Shown piece after piece: positions 58,724-64,000 of a stretch of DNA of 64,000 nucleotides. A program made the translations under genes and the position numbers. The stretch is taken from the NCBI GenBank assembly GCA_046330455.1, contig JAXLSU010000014.1:10533-74532 (forward strand), written 5' to 3'. Each line of letters opens with the position of its first letter. The first letter of the stretch is position 1. Under the pieces are notes generated by a model. It was not told the origin of the DNA. It was given only the letters and a program-made list of their open reading frames with translations, and ran no database searches. The stretch is from CAVQXR01 sp046330455. GTDB taxonomy: Bacteria; Actinomycetota; Thermoleophilia; Gaiellales; Gaiellaceae.

Positions 58724-58945
58724 ATCGCGACCAAGGAAGAGAAGATCGAGCTCGAGGGCGAGGTTGTCGAGGCTCTGCGCAACAGCATGTTCCGCATCGC
58801 CCTCGACAACGGCCACGAGACGCTCGGCTACACGGCCGGGAGGATGCGGCGCTACCGCATCAAGATCTTCCCGGGCGATCGGGTGAAGATCGAGCTGTCG
58901 CCGTACGACCTCCAGCGGGGTCGGATCGTCTACCGCTACAAGTAG
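58724..58945 (+). CDS. infA: Translation initiation factor IF-1, with a non-standard AUC start
   Basis: The frame from 58724 encodes a complete IF-1 of 73 residues: ATKEEKIELEGEVVEAL, FRIALDNGHETLGYTAGRMR, then PGDRVKIELSPYDLQRGRIV and YRYK. No ATG, GTG or TTG lies in frame between the csp gene and the conserved N-terminus; the first internal ATG (AAC AGC ATG) would delete a third of the OB fold. ATC at 58724, 9 nt after AAAGG, is the best start. The residues after NGHE are divergent from standard IF-1 (GYTAGRMRRYRI), so this may be a second copy. It is probably co-transcribed with csp. Confidence 0.85.
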   Translation: MATKEEKIELEGEVVEALRNSMFRIALDNGHETLGYTAGRMRRYRIKIFPGDRVKIELSPYDLQRGRIVYRYK

Positions 58946-58961
58946 ACGGGCGTCGCCGATC

Positions 58962-59615
58962 ATGCCTGGCGCCGGCTTCGGCGGGCGACCGCTCCTGCGC
59001 GGCGTCTCGCACCAGGTCGCGTTCTTCGTCTCGGTGATCGTGGGCGCCGCGCTCATTGCCGGCGCCCGCGCACCGCACGCCCACCTCGCCGCGGTCGTGT
59101 TCGCCGTTCCGATCGCGTTCATGTTCGGGGTCAGCGCCCTCTACCACCGGGGACGATGGTCCGGCCGGACGCGCCCCTGGCTGCGGCGGATCGACCATTC
59201 CGCGATCTTCCTGGTCATCGGCGGCTCGTACACCGCCTACGGCCTCATCGCGCTCGACGGAGCCTGGCGCAGCACGATCCTGACCCTGGTCTGGGCCGGG
59301 GTCGTCGCCGGGATCGCGATCCGCTTCCTGTGGCTCTCGGCTCCGGGCTGGCTGACCGTGGGCGTTGCGATCGGGCTCGGCTGGATCAGTGTCGTCGTCG
59401 TTCCGCAGGTCCTCGACCACGTGGGTGGGGTGGGGCTCGCGCTGCTCGTCCTCGGTGGGGTCCTCTACTCGGTCGGCGGCATCGTCTACGCCCTGCGACG
59501 GCCCGATCCCCTTCCCAGGGTCTTCGGCTTCCACGAGGTCTTCCACGCACTCGTCATCGCTGCCGTCGCATGCCAGTACGCTTCGGTGGCGTTCTTCCTG
59601 CTTCCACGCGCCTGA
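58962..59615 (+). CDS. Hemolysin III family (PAQR-type) membrane protein
   Basis: A 217-residue protein with seven hydrophobic segments. HQVAFFVSVIVGAAL, the SALYHRGRW motif after TM2, RIDHSAIFLVIGGSYT and a closing FHEVFHALVIAA carry the Ser, Asp and three His residues that bind metal in PAQR/hemolysin III proteins. Despite the family name, most bacterial members are not toxins and probably act as membrane hydrolases (ceramidase-like). It follows infA by 16 bp. It is the only gene here without a methyl-cycle link. Confidence 0.88.
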   Translation: MPGAGFGGRPLLRGVSHQVAFFVSVIVGAALIAGARAPHAHLAAVVFAVPIAFMFGVSALYHRGRWSGRTRPWLRRIDHSAIFLVIGGSYTAYGLIALDGAWRSTILTLVWAGVVAGIAIRFLWLSAPGWLTVGVAIGLGWISVVVVPQVLDHVGGVGLALLVLGGVLYSVGGIVYALRRPDPLPRVFGFHEVFHALVIAAVACQYASVAFFLLPRA

Positions 59616-59639
59616 CCGCCTTCACACAAGCCGCAGCCC

Positions 59640-61391
59640 GTGCCCGTCGATGAGACCGTGATCCCGCGGACGGCCTACGTCCGCGTCCAGGAGAGGCTCC
59701 GGGACGACCTCCCGGTGATCCTCGACGGGGCGGTTGCCACCGAGCTCGAGCGCCGGCACCAGGGAGAGCTGAAGGCCCTCGATCACGGCCTCTGGGGAAC
59801 CGGCGCCCTCTACAACGCCCCGCGCGCCGTCCTCGACGTCCACCGCCGGTACGTCGAGGCTGGATGCGACGTGATCTCGACGAACACCTGGGCGATCCTC
59901 GGCGCGTCGGCGCTCGAGACAGCCGGGCTCGTCGGCTATCCGGGGGCGACGCACTGGATGGACGTCGCACGGCTCGGACTCCGGTTGGCCCGGCAGGCGG
60001 TCGAGGAGTGCGGGCGCACAGGCGACTGCGCCGTCGCGTTCACCCTCGACGGCGACGTCGACTCCGAGGAGCACCTTCGCACGCTCCGGCTGCTTCTGCG
60101 CGTCCTCGAGGACGCGCCCCCGGACATTCTGTTCCTCGAGACGATGGGGCTGATTCGCGACGAGCTCACGTACAGGGCGGTCGAGACGGCCGTGGAGAGC
60201 GGGATCCCTGTGTGGCTCTCCTTCCGGCGCTGCCGCCACGGGGTGTGCGGCGTCTACGGTCAGCACTGGGGCGGTCCGGAGGGTGATCTCTTCGGGCGGG
60301 CCGCGAGTCGTTTCGAGGAGCTCGGCATCTCGGCGCTGCTGATCAACTGCCTCCCGCCCGAGCACGTGGAGGGCATGATCCCGTGGCTCTCGGACTTCAC
60401 CGATCTCCCGCTCGGCGTCTACCCGAACCTCGGTCATCACACCGAGACGGGCTGGCGTTTCGACGACCGGATCGGCCCCGCGGAGTACGCGGCCCTCGCG
60501 CTGCGCTGGCGTGACGAGGGTGCGCAGATCGTGGGAGGCTGCTGCGGAACCTCGCCCGCCCACATCGCCGCGGCCCGTCGGGCGCTCGAAGGGACGAGCC
60601 CCGGGCATCCGGGTATCCGCACGCTGGCCGAGCTCCACCTCGAGGAGGAGCACGAGCTCCGCGTGCCGTCGCCTCCCTGGGAGGACGCAAGCGGTCGGAT
60701 CGTGTTTCCGCTCCCGTTCCCGGAGATCATCCGGGAGCCAGACGTGTTCGTGCCGACTCAGGGGAGCCTGCTCGTCTGGAAGTACCTCTGGGAGAACCAC
60801 ATCGGCGAGGGCAGGCGATGCCTCGACGTCGGCTGCGGCTCGGGGCTGCTCGCGATTCAGCTCGCCCTGAACGGGGCGAGCGACGTGCTGGCCGTCGACA
60901 TCGCGCGCCAGGCGGTCGCGAACACGCTCGCGAACGCGTTTCGCAACGGCGTGCACGACCGGATTCGCGGCGACGTGGTCGACATCTACACGTACGAGCC
61001 GAAGGAGCGGTACGACCTGATCGTCGCGAGCCTCTACCAGATGCCGGTCGATCCGTTCGGCCGGCTCGGCGGCCACCGGCCCCTCGACTACTGGGGACGC
61101 AACCTGGTCGACCACTTCGTGCGGCTGCTGCCCCGGCTGCTCGAGGAGGACGGCGTCGCCTACCTCATGCAGCTGTCCATCATCTCCCAGCTGAGAACGG
61201 CCGAGCTGCTCGAGGAGAACGGGCTCACCGGGCGCGTCGTCGACTACGGATTCTTCTTCTTCAGCGACGCGTTCGCGGAGAACGAGGAGCAGATCCGCCG
61301 CGCGGAACAGCTCTCCGACGCCTACCACCTCGACCTCGGCGGCGAGGATGTGATGGTCGCCTACCTCGTGGAGGTTCGCAAGGCGCCGTGA
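59640..61391 (+). CDS. Homocysteine S-methyltransferase fused to a class I SAM methyltransferase
   Basis: A 583-residue two-domain protein. Residues about 20-325 are a homocysteine methyltransferase barrel: VILDGAVATELERR, ISTNTWAIL, the first zinc Cys in LINCLPPEH and the pair in GGCCGTSP (near residues 299-304). Residues about 360-583 are a Rossmann methyltransferase with motif I CLDVGCGSGLLAI and motif II region ASDVLAVDIAR. I know of no standard fusion of these. One enzyme could use a methyl donor for homocysteine while the other uses SAM. GTG 59640 has no strong ribosome binding site. A repeat block follows. Confidence 0.85.
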   Translation: MPVDETVIPRTAYVRVQERLRDDLPVILDGAVATELERRHQGELKALDHGLWGTGALYNAPRAVLDVHRRYVEAGCDVISTNTWAILGASALETAGLVGYPGATHWMDVARLGLRLARQAVEECGRTGDCAVAFTLDGDVDSEEHLRTLRLLLRVLEDAPPDILFLETMGLIRDELTYRAVETAVESGIPVWLSFRRCRHGVCGVYGQHWGGPEGDLFGRAASRFEELGISALLINCLPPEHVEGMIPWLSDFTDLPLGVYPNLGHHTETGWRFDDRIGPAEYAALALRWRDEGAQIVGGCCGTSPAHIAAARRALEGTSPGHPGIRTLAELHLEEEHELRVPSPPWEDASGRIVFPLPFPEIIREPDVFVPTQGSLLVWKYLWENHIGEGRRCLDVGCGSGLLAIQLALNGASDVLAVDIARQAVANTLANAFRNGVHDRIRGDVVDIYTYEPKERYDLIVASLYQMPVDPFGRLGGHRPLDYWGRNLVDHFVRLLPRLLEEDGVAYLMQLSIISQLRTAELLEENGLTGRVVDYGFFFFSDAFAENEEQIRRAEQLSDAYHLDLGGEDVMVAYLVEVRKAP

Positions 61392-61431
61392 GGCGCCGCG
61401 CAGCGGCCGCGGCTCCGCGGCTGACGGCCCT

Positions 61432-61548
61432 CGCGGCTGAGCGGCCGGCTCGGCCGGCCCGCGACCCGCGTAGGAGCCGGGCGGAGCCCGGCGGTCACGC
61501 GCTCGGCCGGGCCGGACCCGCGCAGGAGCCCGGCGGAGCCGGGCGGTC
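61432..61548. repeat. GC-rich palindromic repeat, third locus
   Basis: One full copy (61432-61493) and a partial second (about 61501-61548), with CGCGGCTGAGCGGCCGGCTC and the GGCCGGCC core. The final GGCCGCGG block is changed to GGAGCCCGGCGG in both. It lies in the 394-bp gap 61392-61785 between the fusion gene and the MetE-like gene. The rest of the gap holds the upstream region of the MetE-like gene, including TAGGAT at 61750-61755 and a strong ribosome binding site. Confidence 0.8.
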
Positions 61549-61785
61549 ACGGTCGACCGGCTGTGCCGGCACCGTCAGGCGCGGCTCCCACACCACGCTT
61601 TGCGACGTGGGCACGAACTGCCGCCGGGGTGCCATCTCGGCTACTCGGGAGGCGTGTGTCCCGCGTCACGGAATCCGGCAGTGAGGTTGGTGTCGGTCTT
61701 CTCCGCGGCGCCCGTGTCGAGCGCTGACGGGCTCGACGGCCCTTGCGGTTAGGATCTCTGGGGTTCCGACGTCGAAGGAGGGCGA

Positions 61786-63033
61786 ATGGCGTTCACCGCT
61801 ACCAAGGATCTGATGCTGCCTGCCACCGTGACCGGGAGCTGGCCGCGGCCGCGCTGGTACACGCAGAACATGTGGGGTCGACCGCTCGACACCTGCATGA
61901 TGGATCCCTGGTTCCGGGAGCAGTTCACCGACGCTCACGCGGTCGTCGTCTCCGACCAGGAACGGGCCGGGCTCGACATCCTCACCGGCGGCGACTACCA
62001 CCTGGACGAGGACGTCGCCGGCCGTTCGTGGCACCACTATCCGCTCCAGCGCTGGCAGGGTCTCGAGCACGAGGAGCTCCAGACGCGGAACACGCGCTCG
62101 CCGCTGCTCGCCTATCCGGTCGGGACGATGCTCGACTCGATCTACAAGACCTGGCGCTGGCCCCGCGTCGTCGGGAAGGTCGAGCACGACCCGAAGAACC
62201 CGCTCGAGTACGCGAAGATCTGGCGGATCGCCCAGTCGGCAGCCGCCTCCGGGAAGCCCGTGAAGTTCGGGACCTGCTCCGCCCAGGTGCTCGCGTTCTT
62301 CCTCGACTCCCACACGCAGGGCTACGACCTCGACGACAAGAAGCAGCTGATCTGGGACATGGCCGAGGCGATGAACCTCGAGCTTCGCCAGCTGGCCGCG
62401 TCGGGCTGCCAGGTGATCCAGATCGAGGAGCCGACGCTGCACTTCATGGCCTGCTACTACCCGGAGATGACGGACTTCATCGACTTCCTCGTCGACGCCT
62501 TCAACCGTGAGATCGAGGGGCTCGACGACGTCGAGGTCTGGATCCACACGTGCTGGGGCAACCCGAACATGCAGAAGGTCTTCACCGACGAGAGCTACCA
62601 GAACTCGCTGGAGATCTACCTCGACCGTCTCAAGGGAGACGTCTGGACGATCGAGGCAACCGAGAACGACCTGAAGGAGATCCCTCTCTTCAAGCCCTTC
62701 GCGGCGAGCATGAAGAAGAAGCTCGCGGTCGGCGTGATCAGCCATCGAACCCTCCAGGGCGACTTTCCTGACACGATCGCCGCGCGCGTGCGGCGGTGCC
62801 TCAAGGTGATCCCGGCCGACAAGCTGATCCTCTCGACCGACTGCGGCTTCGGGCGGCAGGGCTTCAACCGCCACCTCGCCTTCTACAAGACGACCGGAAT
62901 CCCGCAGGCGCGCAACGTCGTCCTTCGTGAACTCGGGCTCGAGGAGCGTCACGTCCCGGCCGCCGACGAGGCGCTCGCCTGGGACTACCTGCCCGACGAC
63001 GAGCCTCTCACGCACTTCAGACCGCTTCGGTAA
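61786..63033 (+). CDS. Cobalamin-independent methionine synthase-like (MetE C-terminal domain) protein
   Basis: A 415-residue single-domain MetE-type barrel without the N-terminal folate half found in E. coli MetE. ATVTGSWPRPRWY is the usual start; the zinc site is seen in His254-Thr-Cys256 (IHTCWGN), a Glu in TIEATEND and a Cys in STDCGFGRQGF. Short forms of this type transfer methyl groups to homocysteine or thiols from donors other than methyl-folate. GAAGGAGG precedes the ATG. With the fusion protein it gives this region two homocysteine methylation candidates. Confidence 0.88.
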   Translation: MAFTATKDLMLPATVTGSWPRPRWYTQNMWGRPLDTCMMDPWFREQFTDAHAVVVSDQERAGLDILTGGDYHLDEDVAGRSWHHYPLQRWQGLEHEELQTRNTRSPLLAYPVGTMLDSIYKTWRWPRVVGKVEHDPKNPLEYAKIWRIAQSAAASGKPVKFGTCSAQVLAFFLDSHTQGYDLDDKKQLIWDMAEAMNLELRQLAASGCQVIQIEEPTLHFMACYYPEMTDFIDFLVDAFNREIEGLDDVEVWIHTCWGNPNMQKVFTDESYQNSLEIYLDRLKGDVWTIEATENDLKEIPLFKPFAASMKKKLAVGVISHRTLQGDFPDTIAARVRRCLKVIPADKLILSTDCGFGRQGFNRHLAFYKTTGIPQARNVVLRELGLEERHVPAADEALAWDYLPDDEPLTHFRPLR

Positions 63034-63044
63034 CGGCGACGGTC

Positions 63045-63893
63045 ATGGAGGGTCTGAAGCGGGTTCGCCACCAGGGGATCGACAAGCTCGTCTACGTCTC
63101 CGCGAGGGGCTTGCATCCGATCGACTCCGCGCTCGCGAGCCTGCTCGCAGACGGGCTCGAGCGGATACACGGCGAGGTCGACGAGGCGCTCGCGCGGCCC
63201 GTGCTCGCGGGGCCCGTCGACGACCTCGCCCCGGTCGACCGCCAGGAGGTCTGGTGCTCGGGGGTCACCTACGAGCGCTCCCGCGAGGCCCGGGTCGAGG
63301 AAGCGGTCGTCAAGTCCGCCTACGACCTCGTCTTCGAGGCGGAGCGACCCGAGGTGTTCATGAAGGCGCCTGCGTACCGCGTGCCGCCGCCTGGAGCGCC
63401 CCTGCGCGTACGGGCCGATTCGACCTGGGACGTGCCCGAGCCGGAGCTCGCGCTCGTCCTCACCGCCCAGGGCGAGATCGCCGGCTACCTCGTCGGCGAC
63501 GACATCTCGTCGCGCTCCATCGAGGGCGAGAACCCGCTCTACCTCGCCCAGGCAAAGATCTTCGACGACGCGCTCGGGCTGTCCGACACGATCGTCCTCG
63601 CGCGCGAGCTCGGCGACCGCGCCCGATCGGCGCGGATCGAGCTCGTGATCGAGCGGGCGGATGAGACGGTGTTCAGCGGCGAGACGTCGACCGCACAGAT
63701 GGTGCGCCCGTTCGAGCAGCTCGCGGGCTTTCTCTTCCGGGAGCTGAGCCACCCGCACGGGGCGGTGCTCCTGACCGGAACCGGGCTCGTACCTCCCGAC
63801 GAGTTCACCCTCGAGGGAGGAGACACCGTGCAGATCACGATCGACGGCGTCGGGCGGCTCCGTCACGGCGTCTACCGGTCGCGGGAACGCTGA
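63045..63893 (+). CDS. Fumarylacetoacetate hydrolase (FAH) family protein
   Basis: A 282-residue FAH-fold protein. The Glu-Glu-Asp metal site is seen in VPEPELALVL and YLVGDDISSRSIEGEN; SGVTYERS and KAPAYRVPPPGAP are the substrate loop. The family cleaves C-C bonds or dehydrates sugar acids, e.g. 2-keto-3-deoxy-arabinonate dehydratase-like enzymes and oxaloacetate decarboxylases. The form with the N-terminal VRHQGIDKLVYVS is near the dehydratase/2-keto-acid group. It is 11 bp after the MetE-like gene; a substrate cannot be assigned. Confidence 0.85.
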   Translation: MEGLKRVRHQGIDKLVYVSARGLHPIDSALASLLADGLERIHGEVDEALARPVLAGPVDDLAPVDRQEVWCSGVTYERSREARVEEAVVKSAYDLVFEAERPEVFMKAPAYRVPPPGAPLRVRADSTWDVPEPELALVLTAQGEIAGYLVGDDISSRSIEGENPLYLAQAKIFDDALGLSDTIVLARELGDRARSARIELVIERADETVFSGETSTAQMVRPFEQLAGFLFRELSHPHGAVLLTGTGLVPPDEFTLEGGDTVQITIDGVGRLRHGVYRSRER

Positions 63894-63922
63894 AGAAGCG
63901 TAGGGCGGGCGCGAAGATCGAC

Positions 63923-63946
63923 GGGGGCCGGATCGCTCCGGCCCCC
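63923..63946. terminator. Bidirectional hairpin terminator
   Basis: GGGGGCCGGA-TCGC-TCCGGCCCCC is a perfect 10-bp stem with a 4-nt loop between the FAH gene and a convergent gene at the window edge. Confidence 0.8.
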
Positions 63947-63957
63947 CGCAGGATCCG

Positions 63958-64000
63958 TCAGATCCCGACGCCCGCGACGAGGACGTACTTCGTCTCGAGA
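63958..64000 (-). CDS. C-terminal end of an unidentified gene, cut by the window edge
   Basis: On the minus strand the final residues read LETKYVLVAGVGI, followed by TGA at 63958-63960. The hydrophobic strand and the position of the stop just after the terminator hairpin suggest a real convergent gene. Too little is visible to name a family. Confidence 0.4.
   Translation of the reverse strand, partial: LETKYVLVAGVGI

Noticed and set aside
61560..61785. Possible cobalamin or SAM riboswitch before the MetE-like gene, including GGCTACTCGGGAGGC
   Set aside because: The region can fold but none of the conserved aptamer core sequences is visible; I see only a -10-like TAGGAT and a ribosome binding site.
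1..64000. tRNA, rRNA, prophage, integrase or insertion-sequence transposase genes
   Set aside because: No such gene or terminal repeat set was found in either strand; the only mobile-type traces are the short palindromic elements.

Overview
The window is high-GC DNA (about 70% by eye) packed with bacterial genes. GTG starts are common, most operons are joined by 1-4 bp start/stop overlaps, and the content includes squalene/hopanoid synthesis, polyhydroxyalkanoate (PHA) storage, acetoin dehydrogenase and many short-chain dehydrogenases. This fits an environmental actinobacterium, most plausibly a deep-branching Thermoleophilia-type lineage (Gaiellales/Solirubrobacterales). That placement is an inference; no rRNA or tRNA is present to test it.

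Layout. 1-3698 (minus): APC-type permease, a signal-peptide protein with a C-terminal anchor, an arrestin-like soluble protein and the start of another gene. 3867-7827 (plus): two frameshifted tandem SDR pseudogenes, two intact SDRs and a beta-lactamase-like serine hydrolase whose 3' end is duplicated around a small inverted-repeat element. 8174-11809: barrel-like protein, alpha/beta hydrolase, and a DUF4386 membrane protein divergent from a TetR regulator across three palindromes. 11848-18869: PdhR/FadR-like regulator divergent from an AceE-like E1, then MaoC hydratase, phaB, phaC, phasin and an XRE regulator, i.e. acetyl-CoA supply and PHA storage. 18853-24224 (minus): acoA-acoB-acoC-acoX and an MFS carrier. 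24350-29463: tartrate/D-malate-type dehydrogenase, MarR operon with two small proteins, GNAT, ornithine-cyclodeaminase-like protein, PNPOx-like protein, aldo/keto reductase. 29526-38018: hpnC-hpnD-hpnE, shc, hpnA-hpnH-hpnG, ispH, a near-complete route from farnesyl diphosphate to squalene, hopene and side-chain-extended hopanoids. 38087-43142: small membrane protein, secreted protein, repeat-filled gap, thioredoxin-TPR protein, two SDRs, AcuC-like deacetylase.

43298-53241 is the most unusual part: a LacI regulator with its own promoter and operator, followed by ten co-directional catabolic genes (aldehyde dehydrogenase, VOC protein, four xylose-isomerase-like TIM barrels of which two are a tandem pair, three SDR-type proteins including one lacking its catalytic residues, and a zinc alcohol dehydrogenase). 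No transporter or kinase is included. It looks like a pathway that oxidises and isomerises an unphosphorylated sugar, cyclitol or glycoside; I do not recognise it. 53291-63893 follows with methyl-cycle genes: metK, a PfkB kinase (probably adenosine kinase), ahcY, an FAD amine oxidase-like protein, cold-shock protein, an infA lacking any ATG/GTG/TTG start, a hemolysin-III protein, a homocysteine methyltransferase fused to a SAM methyltransferase, a MetE-like protein and an FAH-family enzyme.

Non-coding features stand out. A 62-bp GC-rich palindromic repeat recurs in three gaps. A 29-bp element sits in two gaps, one splitting the hopanoid operon. A hairpin repeat occurs near 7.8, 8.1 and 57.1 kb. 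Many transcription-unit starts carry a TAnnnT hexamer 6-8 nt upstream of the start codon and no Shine-Dalgarno sequence, which suggests leaderless mRNAs.
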